64,000 bases of DNA from Parerythrobacter aestuarii. GTDB lineage: Bacteria > Pseudomonadota > Alphaproteobacteria > Sphingomonadales > Sphingomonadaceae. The position numbers and the translations under genes were made by a program. The notes beneath the pieces were generated by a model, which was given only the letters and a program-made list of their open reading frames with translations, was not told where the DNA came from and ran no database searches. The stretch lies in contig NZ_JARBWD010000001.1 of assembly GCF_030140925.1 (NCBI RefSeq), positions 558,001-622,000 on the forward strand. Direction: 5' to 3'. Below, one piece after another: positions 51,143-60,725 of the stretch (positions within the stretch are counted from its first letter, which is position 1; each line of letters begins with the position of its first letter).

Positions 51143-51517
51143 TCACATCCGGTGAAGGGCGCAGAGCTTGTTGCCGTCCGGATCGCGCAGATAGGCGAGA
51201 TAGAGCTTCATGTCGCCGTTCTCGCGCACGCCCGGCGGGTCTTCGATCGCCGTGCCGCCATTGGCAACGCCGGCGGCGTGCCAGGCGTCGGCCTGTTCCG
51301 GGCTCATGGCAAAACCGATGGTGCAACCATTGCCGTGGGTGGCCGGCTGGCCATCAATCGGCGGGGTGACGAGGAACACGCCGCCATTGTGCATGTAGAC
51401 AAGCCGCCCCTTGGGATCGAGCATGCCTTCATTGCCGCCCATCGCCTTGAAGGTGGCGTCGTAGAATGTCTTCGAGCGCTCGATATCGTTCGAGCCTACC
51501 ATCATGTGACTGTACAT
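51143..51517 (-). CDS. VOC-family (glyoxalase/bleomycin-resistance) protein 1
   Basis: A 124-residue vicinal-oxygen-chelate fold protein: YSHMMVGSNDIERSKTFYDA at the start, GGVFLVTPPIDG, GNGCTIGFAMSPEQADAWHA and YLAYLRDPDGNKLCALHRM. The ending is shared with the next gene, so the two are tandem paralogues. Likely binds a metal and a small carbonyl or glutathione adduct, though the substrate is unknown. ATG 51517 has a GGAGAGGACGACG ribosome site. Confidence 0.88.
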   Translation of the reverse strand: MYSHMMVGSNDIERSKTFYDATFKAMGGNEGMLDPKGRLVYMHNGGVFLVTPPIDGQPATHGNGCTIGFAMSPEQADAWHAAGVANGGTAIEDPPGVRENGDMKLYLAYLRDPDGNKLCALHRM

Positions 51518-51530
51518 CGTCGTCCTCTCC

Positions 51531-51911
51531 TTATTCGCCTTCGGGGAGCTGGCAAAAAGCGCACAGCTTGTTCCCGTCGGGATCTCGCAAATAGGCACCA
51601 TAAGCATTGCCCGGCGCATTGGGCCGCTTCCCCGGCCCGCCTTCGTCGCTGCCACCATTGGCAAGACCGGCAGCATGCCAGGCATCGACCGCTGCCGCAT
51701 CGGCAGCCTTGAGGCCCAGCGTATGTCCGTTGGAGACAGTTGCTGCCTCGCCGTTGGCAGGCGTTGCCACGATCAGCGAGCCGGCAGCGCTCGGATAGAC
51801 CGTGCCATGCGGCAGTGGCGCACCCTGGTGGCCCAGGGCACCCATGGTCGCGTTATAGAATTGGCGCGACTTCTCGATGTCGTTGGTGCCCAGGAAGGTG
51901 TGATTGAACAT
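51531..51911 (-). CDS. VOC-family (glyoxalase/bleomycin-resistance) protein 2
   Basis: A 126-residue paralogue of the gene just downstream: FNHTFLGTNDIEKSRQFYNA, SLIVATPANGE, GHTLGLKAADAAAVDAWHAA and YLRDPDGNKLCAFCQLPEGE. It differs in the centre (Pro/Gly-rich HQGAPLPHGTVYPSA), so substrates may differ. ATG 51911 follows GGAGAGAGAAG. It lies between the cupin gene and VOC protein 1 in the formaldehyde operon. Confidence 0.88.
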   Translation of the reverse strand: MFNHTFLGTNDIEKSRQFYNATMGALGHQGAPLPHGTVYPSAAGSLIVATPANGEAATVSNGHTLGLKAADAAAVDAWHAAGLANGGSDEGGPGKRPNAPGNAYGAYLRDPDGNKLCAFCQLPEGE

Positions 51912-51924
51912 GCTCTTCTCTCTC

Positions 51925-52293
51925 CTAGATTTCGACCGCCTCGGTGGCCGTTGCTTCATCTCCGGTATTGGGCGTGCCTTCAGCATCCATGACGAAGACC
52001 TTGGCTTCGCCGCTGGTTGCGCGGGGTCGGTGCTGCGTGCCACGCGGAACTACTATCATCTCGCCGGCAACAAGGCTTTCAGTCCGGTCTTCGAAGTCGA
52101 TATCCAGCGTGCCTTCGATGACAAGGAACATCTCGTCGGTATTGTCATGCTGGTGCCAGTGGAACTCGCCTTCGAGCTTGCACAGGCGCACTTCGCTATT
52201 GTTGAACCGGGCAACGATCTTGGGAGACCATTGCTCGCTAAATGCCGCGAACTTTTCGGCCAGAACCACTTTCTGGGGCGCGCCAGCACCCAT
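51925..52293 (-). CDS. Cupin-domain protein
   Basis: A 122-residue single-domain cupin. Motif 1 is FHWHQHDNTDEMFLVIEG (metal ligands His, His, Glu) and motif 2 is MIVVPRGTQHRP (His). The N-terminus (VVLAEKFAAFSEQWSPKIVA) is typical of small mannose-6-phosphate isomerase-like cupins. No substrate can be assigned. The ATG at 52293 shares one base with the frmA stop (TGATG), so it is translationally coupled to the formaldehyde dehydrogenase. Confidence 0.85.
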   Translation of the reverse strand: MGAGAPQKVVLAEKFAAFSEQWSPKIVARFNNSEVRLCKLEGEFHWHQHDNTDEMFLVIEGTLDIDFEDRTESLVAGEMIVVPRGTQHRPRATSGEAKVFVMDAEGTPNTGDEATATEAVEI

Positions 52294-53399
52294 CAATAGA
52301 CTACCACGGCACGGATGCTCTCGCCCGCGTGCATCAGGTCGAAGCCCTTGTTGATTTCCTCAAGGCTCAACCGGTGGGTGATCATCGGGTCGATGGCGAT
52401 CTTGCCGTTCATGTACCAGTCGACGATCTTGGGCACGTCGGTGCGGCCCTTGGCCCCACCAAACGCTGTGCCGCGCCAGTTGCGTCCCGTCACGAGCTGG
52501 AATGGGCGGGTGGCGATTTCCTTGCCGGCCTCGGCCACGCCGATGATGATCGAAGTACCCCAGCCCTTGTGGCAGCACTCCAGCGCATCGCGCATGACGT
52601 CGGTGTTGCCGGTGCAGTCGAAGCTGTAATCCGCGCCGCCATCGAGCATGTTCACCAGCGTTTCGACGACATTGCCGACCTCTTTCGGATTGACGAAATC
52701 GGTCATGCCGAACTTGCGGCCCCACTCTTCCTTGGAAGGGTTGATATCAACCCCAACGATGCGGTCGGCACCGGCCAGCTTGGCCCCCTGGATCACGTTG
52801 AGCCCGATCCCGCCGAGCCCGAACACCACCACGTTGTCGCCCGGCTGCACCTTGGCCGTATTGGTCACTGCGCCCACCCCTGTGGTGACACCGCATCCGA
52901 CATAGCAAGTGGTGTCGAACGGCGCGTCTTCGCGGATCTTGGCGACGGCGATTTCAGGCAACACGGTGAAGTTCGAGAAGGTCGAGCAACCCATGTAGTG
53001 GTAGATCGTCTCGCCCTTGTAGCTGAAGCGCGACGTGCCGTCGGGCATCAGGCCCTGACCCTGAGTGGCACGGATCGCGCTGCACAGGTTTGTCTTGCCG
53101 CTGAGGCACATTTTGCACTGGCGACATTCGGGCGTGTAGAGCGGGATCACGTGGTCACCCGGCTTTACGCTGGTAACGCCCGCACCGACTTCGCGCACCA
53201 CGCCGCAGCCTTCATGGCCGAGGATCGACGGAAAGATACCTTCGCTGTCGAGTCCGTCGAGCGTGTAGGCATCGGTGTGGCAGATGCCGGTCGCCATGAT
53301 CTCGACCAGCACTTCGCCGGCTTTCGGCCCTTCCAGGTCCAGCTCGACGATCTCAAGCGGCTTCTTGGCTTCGAAGGCGACGGCGGCGCGGGTCTTCAT
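52293..53399 (-). CDS. frmA: S-(hydroxymethyl)glutathione dehydrogenase, class III alcohol dehydrogenase
   Basis: A 368-residue zinc alcohol dehydrogenase that oxidises the glutathione-formaldehyde adduct to S-formylglutathione, the substrate of FghA at the other end of this operon. Visible: catalytic-zinc region [12 protein letters not shown] and [12 protein letters not shown], structural-zinc Cys cluster [21 protein letters not shown]-binding [20 protein letters not shown] and VGVDINPSK. It lies 81 bases downstream of the aldehyde dehydrogenase gene. Confidence 0.95.
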   Translation of the reverse strand: MKTRAAVAFEAKKPLEIVELDLEGPKAGEVLVEIMATGICHTDAYTLDGLDSEGIFPSILGHEGCGVVREVGAGVTSVKPGDHVIPLYTPECRQCKMCLSGKTNLCSAIRATQGQGLMPDGTSRFSYKGETIYHYMGCSTFSNFTVLPEIAVAKIREDAPFDTTCYVGCGVTTGVGAVTNTAKVQPGDNVVVFGLGGIGLNVIQGAKLAGADRIVGVDINPSKEEWGRKFGMTDFVNPKEVGNVVETLVNMLDGGADYSFDCTGNTDVMRDALECCHKGWGTSIIIGVAEAGKEIATRPFQLVTGRNWRGTAFGGAKGRTDVPKIVDWYMNGKIAIDPMITHRLSLEEINKGFDLMHAGESIRAVVVY

Positions 53400-53480
53400 G
53401 GATAGCTCTCCCTATCGATTCGTTTGCGGCTTCCTAGCCGATCTGCCGCGAATTGTATGTGTAGCTTACGGTTCGCCGAC

Positions 53481-54911
53481 TCAAGCGGTTTCGTGGACGG
53501 TCTTGCTGACCATACAAGCGGTGACGCCATCGGCGCCATCCTCGAGGCCATAGCCTGACCATTTGACCCCGCCGAAGGGGGCATCTGCGGCGCTCACTGT
53601 GCCGCCGTTGATCGCGATCATCCCGGCTTCGATCTCGCTCGCCAGCCGCATCCGGCGCTTGCTGTCCTGCGTCCAGGCATAGGCGGCAAGGCCGTAGGGC
53701 AAGCGGTTGGCTTCCTCGATCATGGCATCATAGCCCGGCATCGGGTTGATGATGGCGACGGGTCCGAATGGCTCCTCGTTCATGATCGCGGCATCGATCG
53801 GCACTTCGCTCAGCACCGTTGGCTGGTGGAAAAAGCCCTGGTTGCCGATCCGCTCTCCGCCCGCGAGAACCTTTGCCCCGTGCTCGCGAGCATCGGCAAT
53901 CTTGGCCTGCAGCCCATCGGGACCGCGGGCATTGGCCATCGGACCCATCTGAGTGTCGGCTTCCATGCCATTGCCGACCTTCACCGCCTTGGCCCGCTCG
54001 ACGAAGCCGTCGCGGAAACGCTCGAACACGTCTTCCTCCACCAGGAAGCGGGTAGGGCTGACGCAGACCTGCCCGGCATTGCGGAACTTGTTGCCGGCCA
54101 TGGTGTCGAGCGCCTTGTCGATATCGGCATCGTTGAACACCAGCACCGGGCCGTGCCCGCCCAGCTCCAGCGTCGTGCGCTGCAGGTTCTGCGCCGCGAG
54201 CGCAGCAAGGTGCTTGCCCACCGCTGTCGAGCCGGTGAAGGTCATCTTGCGGATGACGGGCGAACCGAGCAGGTGCTCGCTTATATCTGACGGAACACCA
54301 AACACAGCCTGGCAGACATCGCCAGGTACGCCTGCGTCATGAAGGGCCTGCACCAACGCGAGGCCGCCGGCTGGCGTCTCTTCGCTCGGCTTGACGATGA
54401 CGGAACAGCCCGCCGCCAGTGGCCCGCCGATCTTGCGCATCACGTTGAGCGCGGGGAAATTCCACGCGCTGAAGCCCGCCACCGGGCCGACCGGCTCGTG
54501 CCGGACCTCGACCCGCTGCCCGTCCGGGCGAACCAGGGTCTTGCCATAGAGCCGCTTGCATTCGCCGGCGTAGAATTCGAGCAGCATGGCGCAATAAACC
54601 GTCTCGCCGATCGCTTCCTTCACCGGCTTGCCCTGTTCGCGGGTGATGGCTGCGCCAATCTGTTGCGAGCGCTCGCGGATCAATCCCGCCGCTTTGCGCA
54701 GTATCGCTTCGCGCTCATCGGCCGACGTGGCGCGCCACTTGGCAAAGCCTGTCCTGGCGTGTTCGAGCGCGGTATCGAGATCACCCGCTGTTGCGCTGGG
54801 CAAAGATGCGATAGCCTCTCCAGTCGAAGGGTCGAGTACCTCGATCATCTCACGGTCGGAGGAAATAGCTTCGCCGCCGATCAGCAGGTGCAGCGCAGGG
54901 TAGTCACTCAT
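53481..54911 (-). CDS. gabD: NAD-dependent succinate-semialdehyde dehydrogenase
   Basis: A 476-residue aldehyde dehydrogenase. PVGPVAGFSAWNFPALNVMR marks the cofactor site, followed by FTGSTAVGKHLAALAA, the catalytic Glu in LELGGHGPVLVF and the catalytic Cys in NAGQVCVSPTRF. Near the C-terminus is INGGTVSAADAPFGGVKWSG, as in GabD/SSADH. It turns succinic semialdehyde or a related aldehyde into the acid; the exact substrate is uncertain. It is the first gene of the minus-strand run leading to frmA. Confidence 0.88.
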   Translation of the reverse strand: MSDYPALHLLIGGEAISSDREMIEVLDPSTGEAIASLPSATAGDLDTALEHARTGFAKWRATSADEREAILRKAAGLIRERSQQIGAAITREQGKPVKEAIGETVYCAMLLEFYAGECKRLYGKTLVRPDGQRVEVRHEPVGPVAGFSAWNFPALNVMRKIGGPLAAGCSVIVKPSEETPAGGLALVQALHDAGVPGDVCQAVFGVPSDISEHLLGSPVIRKMTFTGSTAVGKHLAALAAQNLQRTTLELGGHGPVLVFNDADIDKALDTMAGNKFRNAGQVCVSPTRFLVEEDVFERFRDGFVERAKAVKVGNGMEADTQMGPMANARGPDGLQAKIADAREHGAKVLAGGERIGNQGFFHQPTVLSEVPIDAAIMNEEPFGPVAIINPMPGYDAMIEEANRLPYGLAAYAWTQDSKRRMRLASEIEAGMIAINGGTVSAADAPFGGVKWSGYGLEDGADGVTACMVSKTVHETA

Positions 54912-55018
54912 GTTTGGGGGCCTCTCGCACAGGGATTCGTTGCTGACCCACTTGGGCTTCGCGTCAATGACAGTAAAGGGGCAGCATTCATTCAGCTGGG
55001 CGGTTATACGGGGCCATC

Positions 55019-55372
55019 ATGTCTACTTCGATTTTCATGGGCGCACTTGCGCTGGCCTTGCAGCCGGCCCTGCCCCCGACGCCTGAATTAAGCCTCGAGC
55101 AACGCACCAGCCTGCGCTGTGCCGCCGCATTCGCCATCGTCGCCGAAGGGCAGGCCAACGGCAATGCGGAGGCACTGGCATGGCCAGCTGTTGGCGAACG
55201 CGGCAAGGAGTTCTTCGTCCGCGCCAGCGCGCAGGTGATGGACCAGGCCGGGCTGAACCGTGACCAGATCAGCGCGGCCCTTTCGGCCGAAGCACAAAAG
55301 CTTTGGGATGAAGGCAACATCGATGATGTCATGCCCGGATGCCTGCTGCTGCTCGAAGCGTCGGGAATTTGA
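55019..55372 (+). CDS. Small exported protein, unknown function
   Basis: A 117-residue protein with a short hydrophobic N-terminus (FMGALALALQPALPP) that may be a signal peptide, followed by a helical domain (LSLEQRTSLRCAAAFAIVAE, FFVRASAQVMDQAGLNRDQI) and two Cys (about 34 and 109) that could form a disulphide in the periplasm. The family is not recognised. GC third-position bias supports a real gene. Divergent from gabD. Confidence 0.7.
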   Translation: MSTSIFMGALALALQPALPPTPELSLEQRTSLRCAAAFAIVAEGQANGNAEALAWPAVGERGKEFFVRASAQVMDQAGLNRDQISAALSAEAQKLWDEGNIDDVMPGCLLLLEASGI

Positions 55373-55442
55373 GCCGCAGCGTCGGATAACCGCGCTGCCA
55401 ATATTGTCCCGAATCCTCGATTGCTGCATTGGAAAACACAGT

Positions 55443-56114
55443 ATGTGGCGCCTCTATCAATTCCCCCTCTGTCCCTTCAGCCGCAAGGTCCGCTTGCTGA
55501 TGAGCGAAAAGGGCGTGGGCTACGAGCTTTGGCGCGCAGACCCATGGGATGCCGACGATGAATTCTGGGCCATGAACCCGGCCGGGCGTACCCCGGTGCT
55601 GCATGACCCCGACCGCAGGATCAGCCTGGCTGACAGCCGGGCGATCTGCGAGTATTTCGAGGAAACAGTCGACAAGTCGCCGATGATCAATGGCACCGCC
55701 ACCAATCGCGCTGAAATCCGCCGATTAGTGGCACTGTTCGACGAGAACTTCTTCAACGATGTCACGCTTCCGCTACTGCACGAGCGGATGAAGAAACGCC
55801 TTATCCTGCGCCAGCCGCCCGACAGCCGGATGCTGCGCGAAGCCATGAAGCTGGCGCATGGACATCTCGACTATATCGATTACCTGATCGACACGCGCCC
55901 GTGGCTGGCAGGGCCGCAGATGAGCCTGGCCGACCTCGCCGCCGCTGCGCAGATTTCCGTCGCTGACTATCTCGGCGGCATCGACTGGGACGGGCACGAA
56001 CAGACCCGCGAATGGTATGCCGTGTTCAAGAGCCGTCCGAGCTTCGGCCCGCTCCTGACAGAGCGGATGGAAGTGATCCAGCCGCCCAAGCACTATGCCA
56101 TGCTGGATGGGTAG
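55443..56114 (+). CDS. Glutathione S-transferase family protein
   Basis: A 223-residue GST. The N-terminal thioredoxin-like domain has LYQFPLCPFSRKVRLLMSEK (CPFS near the active site), NPAGRTPVLHD and ISLADSRAICEYFEE, the glutathione-binding Ser/Glu. The C-terminal helical domain has PWLAGPQMSLADLAAAAQIS. ATG 55443 was chosen because the protein then begins at the expected first strand; the frame upstream overlaps the previous gene. The substrate is unknown. Confidence 0.9.
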   Translation: MWRLYQFPLCPFSRKVRLLMSEKGVGYELWRADPWDADDEFWAMNPAGRTPVLHDPDRRISLADSRAICEYFEETVDKSPMINGTATNRAEIRRLVALFDENFFNDVTLPLLHERMKKRLILRQPPDSRMLREAMKLAHGHLDYIDYLIDTRPWLAGPQMSLADLAAAAQISVADYLGGIDWDGHEQTREWYAVFKSRPSFGPLLTERMEVIQPPKHYAMLDG

Positions 56115-56168
56115 CAGCTCACCCTGATCCAAGCTTCGCTAACGCGCTACGCGCGCAAGCTGCGTCTT

Positions 56169-56215
56169 CCTTCTCCCATTGGGAGAAGGATACGGACGCT
56201 TGGCGCTTTAGCGCC
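56169..56215. repeat. Paired short hairpins between GST and msrB genes
   Basis: Two perfect palindromes: CCTTCTCCC-att-GGGAGAAGG (56169-56189, 9-base stem) and GGCGC-ttta-GCGCC (56202-56215). They sit in the 180-base spacer after the GST stop. This looks like a dispersed intergenic palindromic element and may also end transcription, though no T-run follows. Confidence 0.45.
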
Positions 56216-56294
56216 TAGCCGCAGTAGGATGAGGGTTCGCAGTGCTTGAGCATTGGCGCAGGGCGCACCATATCTCCGTCGAAGGAGATCTCGC

Positions 56295-56705
56295 ATGACC
56301 GATCCGAAGTCCACCACTGAGCAAGAGTGGCGCGAAAAGCTGTCGCCGGAACAGTTTCATATCCTGCGCGAGAAAGGGACTGAGCGTGCATTCACCGGTG
56401 CGTACGACAAGTTCTACGAAGACGGCGAATATTACTGTGCGGGCTGCGGGGCCAAGCTGTTCGAAAGCGCCGCCAAATACAACAGCGGCTGCGGCTGGCC
56501 GGCGTTCACCAAGCCCAGCGAAGGCGAGGCAGTGGCTGAACACCGCGACACGTCGCATGGGATGATCCGTACCGAAGTGACCTGCGCCAATTGCGACGGG
56601 CACTTGGGCCATGTCTTTCCGGATGGTCCGCCGGACCAGGGTGGCATGCGCTATTGCATCAACAGCGCAGCACTCGACTTCGAAGCTGGCGACAAGACCG
56701 AATAA
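56295..56705 (+). CDS. msrB: Peptide-methionine (R)-S-oxide reductase
   Basis: A 136-residue MsrB that repairs oxidised methionine. Zinc-binding CxxC pairs are CAGCG and [15 protein letters not shown]. The body has [16 protein letters not shown], and the catalytic [11 protein letters not shown] is near residue 120. ATG 56295 follows a strong GAAGGAGATC ribosome site. It is followed after 94 bases by the PBP gene. Confidence 0.95.
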   Translation: MTDPKSTTEQEWREKLSPEQFHILREKGTERAFTGAYDKFYEDGEYYCAGCGAKLFESAAKYNSGCGWPAFTKPSEGEAVAEHRDTSHGMIRTEVTCANCDGHLGHVFPDGPPDQGGMRYCINSAALDFEAGDKTE

Positions 56706-56799
56706 CCCGTTCACGGCGGGTTATGCTTGGCCTATGCTACAGGCCAGATGGAGAGGTGTGCCCGCGCGGTGCACGGCATGACGGGATAGCTCGACTGTA

Positions 56800-58950
56800 A
56801 TGGCCAAGCGTGGCAGCCGCCGGAAGGCAGCGGAACAAGCAAGGAAGAAAGCTGCGGCCAATCCGCCAAGCCGCCTGCGGTTGTGGCTGAAGCGCGCCGT
56901 CTTCTGGGGCGGTGCGCTGGCACTGCTGGGGGCGCTGTTCCTCGGACTTGCAGTCATGTTTGCCGCGCGTTCACTGCCGAGCTTCAACCAGCTGAAAGCG
57001 ACACAGAACGCGCAGACCATCGTGGTGCGCGCGCGTGACGGGACGGAGATCCTCGAGCTTGGGCCCAGCTTTGGCCAATGGATCTCGCATGAAGATATCC
57101 CGCAAGTGATGAAGGATGCGATGATATCGGTCGAGGATCGCCGCTATTATTCGCACTTTGGCGTGGACCCTTACGGGCTCGCGCGTGCGCTCTACGAAGC
57201 GGCGACAGGTGACGGGCGGATCTCGGCAACGTCGACCATCACCCAGCAGCTGGCCCGCAATGTCTTCCTCAACTCCAACCGAACGCTCGATCGGAAATTG
57301 CGCGAAGGGGTGCTGGCGCTGGCACTCGAGACCAAGTTCTCGAAAGAACAGATCCTCGAGCTCTATCTCAACAAAGTCTATTTCGGTGGTGGTGCCTACG
57401 GTATCGACAGCGCCAGCCGGAAGTTCTTCAGCCATCCCGGGACCGAGCTGTCGACCGCTGAAGCGGCAATCATTGCCGGGCTGGTCAAGGCACCCAGCCG
57501 CTACTCGCCGACCGCCGATGTCGATGCGGCGGTAGATCGTGCCAAGGTGGTGTTACGGTTGATGCGCGAGCAGGGGCGGATCAGCGCCGACCAGGCCTCG
57601 GTCGATATCGATGCGGTGAAGCTCAAGCCCGAAGCGGGTCAGAACTCGGTTCGCTATTTCACTGACTGGGCGCTGCCGCAGCTCGATATCCTGCTGCCCG
57701 AGACTTTCGAGCCGATTACGGTTTGGACCACGATCGATGTCGGCATGCAACGTGCGGCGCAGACGGCAATCGAAGCAAATTCGCCCGCTGGTGCGCAAGG
57801 CGCGCTGGTCAGCCTCGATCGTGATGGGGCCGTGCTAGCGCTGGTCGGTGGCAAGGACTATGTCGAGACCAGTTTCAACCGGGCGACCACGGCGATGCGC
57901 CAGCCCGGCTCGTCATGGAAGCTGTTCGTCTATCTCGCCGCGTTAGAGAAAGGCTACACGCCAGAGGATCGCGTCGTCGATACCCCTGTCACCATTGACG
58001 GCTGGAGCCCGCGCAATTCCGGTGGCGGCTATGCCGGCGAGATGGATTTGCGCAGTGCATTTGCCTATTCGAAAAATACCGTTGCCGCCCAGCTGGGCCA
58101 TGAGGTCGGCTTCGGCACTGTTGCGTCGATGGCGCGTCGGTTCGGCATTACGACCGAAGTCTCGACCTTTCCGGCCATGGTGCTGGGGTCCAGCGAAGTG
58201 CGGCTGATCGACATGACGCGTGCATTTGCTGCGGTCTCGGCAAAGGGGACGAGCATAGAGCCCTACGGTATCGTCAAGGTCACCACCGCGGATGGTGAGA
58301 CGATCTACCAGCATGAGAAAGCGCGCGAAGTGAAGCTCGTGCCCGATTATGTTGCGGCTGGGATGACCGACCTTCTCCAGGCTGCAGTCCAGACAGGCAC
58401 GGGCCGCGCGGCGCAGATCGGGCGTCCGGTGGCCGGCAAGACTGGTACCACCAGCTCCAACAAGGATGGCTATTTCGTCGGTTTTTCGAGCGGGATCACC
58501 ACCGGCGTGTGGATGGGGCGCGACGACAACAAGGCAGTCCCGGGCCTGCAAGGCGGACGCGCTCCGGCGCAGGCATTCGCGGCCTTCATGCGGTATGCGG
58601 TCAAGGATCGCCCACCGGAGAAGTTCGATACCGACCTGCAATTGCCGGAGTGGCAGCTCGAGCCCGACGACGAGTTCTATTTCGGCGATCCGGAAGACTA
58701 CTACTATATCGACGAACAGGGGAACCTGATCGAACCAGGTCGGATCGAGGGTCCGCGCGGCAATTTCCCGATCGAAGGTGAGAATCAACCGGGTGAAGTG
58801 GATCGTCCGAGACGCCCGCCCGAACCGGCGGCCGATGGCGCACCACAGGCGGCGAGCGACGATTTCCTCGACCGGGCGACTGGCGGAACCGAGCCTCAGC
58901 CGAGGCAACCTTCACCGGCTCCCCGGCCGCCAACACCGAACCAGCAATAA
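56800..58950 (+). CDS. Bifunctional penicillin-binding protein 1A-type (transglycosylase/transpeptidase)
   Basis: A 716-residue class A PBP that polymerises and cross-links peptidoglycan. A basic N-tail and a membrane helix (about 30-55) precede the GT51 domain (ISVEDRRYYSHFGVDPYGLA, STITQQLARNVFLN, ELYLNKVYFGGGAYGI). The transpeptidase domain has SxxK as QPGSSWKLF, SxN as YSKNT and KTGTT. The C-terminal tail (about 650-716) is acidic then Pro-rich and probably disordered. No OB/ODD insertion of long PBP1A proteins is obvious, so it is a shorter PBP1-type. The stop is followed by a strong terminator. Confidence 0.93.
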   Translation: MAKRGSRRKAAEQARKKAAANPPSRLRLWLKRAVFWGGALALLGALFLGLAVMFAARSLPSFNQLKATQNAQTIVVRARDGTEILELGPSFGQWISHEDIPQVMKDAMISVEDRRYYSHFGVDPYGLARALYEAATGDGRISATSTITQQLARNVFLNSNRTLDRKLREGVLALALETKFSKEQILELYLNKVYFGGGAYGIDSASRKFFSHPGTELSTAEAAIIAGLVKAPSRYSPTADVDAAVDRAKVVLRLMREQGRISADQASVDIDAVKLKPEAGQNSVRYFTDWALPQLDILLPETFEPITVWTTIDVGMQRAAQTAIEANSPAGAQGALVSLDRDGAVLALVGGKDYVETSFNRATTAMRQPGSSWKLFVYLAALEKGYTPEDRVVDTPVTIDGWSPRNSGGGYAGEMDLRSAFAYSKNTVAAQLGHEVGFGTVASMARRFGITTEVSTFPAMVLGSSEVRLIDMTRAFAAVSAKGTSIEPYGIVKVTTADGETIYQHEKAREVKLVPDYVAAGMTDLLQAAVQTGTGRAAQIGRPVAGKTGTTSSNKDGYFVGFSSGITTGVWMGRDDNKAVPGLQGGRAPAQAFAAFMRYAVKDRPPEKFDTDLQLPEWQLEPDDEFYFGDPEDYYYIDEQGNLIEPGRIEGPRGNFPIEGENQPGEVDRPRRPPEPAADGAPQAASDDFLDRATGGTEPQPRQPSPAPRPPTPNQQ

Positions 58951-58966
58951 CGACGGACAAATGAAA

Positions 58967-58995
58967 ACCCCCGCCGGTTTCGCTCCGGCGGGGGT
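58967..58995. terminator. Bidirectional rho-independent terminator between the PBP and degP genes
   Basis: A perfect 11-base stem, ACCCCCGCCGG and CCGGCGGGGGT, with a 7-base loop TTTCGCT. An A-run on the left gives a T-run for the minus-strand degP transcript, and TATTCG follows on the plus side. It sits exactly between two convergent stop codons. Confidence 0.88.
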
Positions 58996-59030
58996 ATTCG
59001 TGATCTTGACTGAAGCCGGTTGGGGCAGGC

Positions 59031-60560
59031 CTACTCCTGGATGCGGACGGCGCGGAAGAACTGCGTTCCCCGACGTTCGACCGTCAGCAGCACTGCATCG
59101 CGACCGGCCTGTTCGGCTTCTGCGATGACCGCTTCCAGTTCGGCAACGGAGCCGACCGGTTTGTAATTCGCGCCAACGATGATGTCGCGCCGCTGCAGGC
59201 CTTTGCGGGCAGCATCCGAATTCGGGTTCACCACTGCAATGGCGAGGCCCTTCTGGCCGGCGTCTGCGCCGAGCTGGCGCGCGATCTCGGGTGTCACTGG
59301 CAACACGCCAAGGCCGAGCTTGTCCGCGATAACTTCGCTGTCGCTGACATCGCCCGACCCATTCTCGTCTTCCGCCTCGTTATCGGAGAAGACTTGTGAC
59401 TGGCGGATCTCCTCTTCGCTTGGCCGTTTGCCAACCGTCACATTCAATGTGCGGCGGCTACCGTCGCGATAGACTTCGACGGGTACAGTTGTTCCCGGCG
59501 AGATGTTGGCGATAAGGAATGACAGCGTCTGGTCTGGAGTGACGTCCTTGCCATTGATCTTGGTGACAATGTCGCCCGGCCTGATACCGGCCTTCGAAGC
59601 GGCTTCGCCATCGACAACTGTCTGCACGAACTCGCCGCGGTTCTTGGGCAGGCCTAGCGAAGCGGCGACATCTTCCGTCACCGGCTGGATCTGCACGCCC
59701 AGATAACCGCGCTCGATCGTGGCACCGCTGCGCAGCTGGTCTACAATCGGTGCAGCAATGTCGGCGGGAATAGCAAAACCGATACCTACGCTGCCGCCCG
59801 ACGGTGAGAAGATGGCGTTGTTGATACCGATGACATTGCCCTGCATGTCGAACAGCGGACCGCCCGAGTTACCACGGTTGATGCTGGCATCAGTCTGGAT
59901 GTAGCGGTCGTAGGCGCCACCACCGGTGTTGCGCAGCTGCGCTGAAACGATCCCGCTGGTGACCGTCCCGCCAAGACCGAAAGGGTTGCCAATGGCAATG
60001 ACCCAGTCGCCGGCGCGGGTCTTGGTCGAATCGCCGAATTTCACGAAAGGAAACGGCTGCGGTCGGTTGACCTTGAGTACGGCAAGGTCGGATTGCGCAT
60101 CGGCGCCAACCAGCTCCGCTTCGTACTCGGTCCCGTCGGGCAGCGTTACGGTAATTTCTTCCACTGTGCCGCGCCCGGTAGGGCTGACGACGTGGTTGTT
60201 GGTCACCACATAGCCATCCGACGAAATGAAGAAGCCTGAGCCGAGCGACTGCGCCTCGCGCGTTTGCGGCTGAGCCGGCTGGCCGCGACGCTGGTTGAAC
60301 AGATCGGCAAAGGGCGTGCCCTGGAACGGGTTGCGGCTTTGCACTTCAACCCGCTGGCGGGTGGAGATGTTCACCACAGCGGGGGCGAGCTGGTCGGTCA
60401 GGTCGGCAAAGCTCTCCGGCGCGCCGGCGCGGGGAACGATGCTGGTCATGGCGCGGTCGTCATTCTGAGCAACCTGGGCCCCGGCGGGGTGACCGGTCAC
60501 CAGCGATACCGTAGCGCCACCCAGAAGCAGCGCTGTGCTCAGGCCATATGCATATCGCAC
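59031..60560 (-). CDS. DegP/DegQ-like periplasmic serine protease
   Basis: About 509 residues, Do-family HtrA protease-chaperone. The signal peptide (LSTALLLGGATVSLV...GAQ) is followed by the trypsin-like domain: His in VVTNNHVV, Asp in SDLAVLKV, Ser in NRGNSGGPLFD. Two PDZ domains follow (GYLGVQIQPVTEDVAASLGL; then LGVLPVTPEIARQLGADAGQ). It degrades or refolds damaged envelope proteins. I set the start at GTG 60560, eight bases after AGAAGG; GTG 60569 is also open, but lies within that ribosome site. The hflKC genes upstream also concern membrane protein quality. Confidence 0.92.
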   Translation of the reverse strand: MRYAYGLSTALLLGGATVSLVTGHPAGAQVAQNDDRAMTSIVPRAGAPESFADLTDQLAPAVVNISTRQRVEVQSRNPFQGTPFADLFNQRRGQPAQPQTREAQSLGSGFFISSDGYVVTNNHVVSPTGRGTVEEITVTLPDGTEYEAELVGADAQSDLAVLKVNRPQPFPFVKFGDSTKTRAGDWVIAIGNPFGLGGTVTSGIVSAQLRNTGGGAYDRYIQTDASINRGNSGGPLFDMQGNVIGINNAIFSPSGGSVGIGFAIPADIAAPIVDQLRSGATIERGYLGVQIQPVTEDVAASLGLPKNRGEFVQTVVDGEAASKAGIRPGDIVTKINGKDVTPDQTLSFLIANISPGTTVPVEVYRDGSRRTLNVTVGKRPSEEEIRQSQVFSDNEAEDENGSGDVSDSEVIADKLGLGVLPVTPEIARQLGADAGQKGLAIAVVNPNSDAARKGLQRRDIIVGANYKPVGSVAELEAVIAEAEQAGRDAVLLTVERRGTQFFRAVRIQE

Positions 60561-60725
60561 GGGTTTCACCTTCTTTCGTTCCTCTTCTCAATCTTGCCAC
60601 CAGATACGCATTCAATGCGAGTCCGGTTTCATGCGGTCCACTCCGCGATTCAGCGTTTCGCCACTGAACGGACCTTTAACGACATCTGTAATCGAAGCCG
60701 TTCGTCGAGCGGTTTCAGCCCTTCG

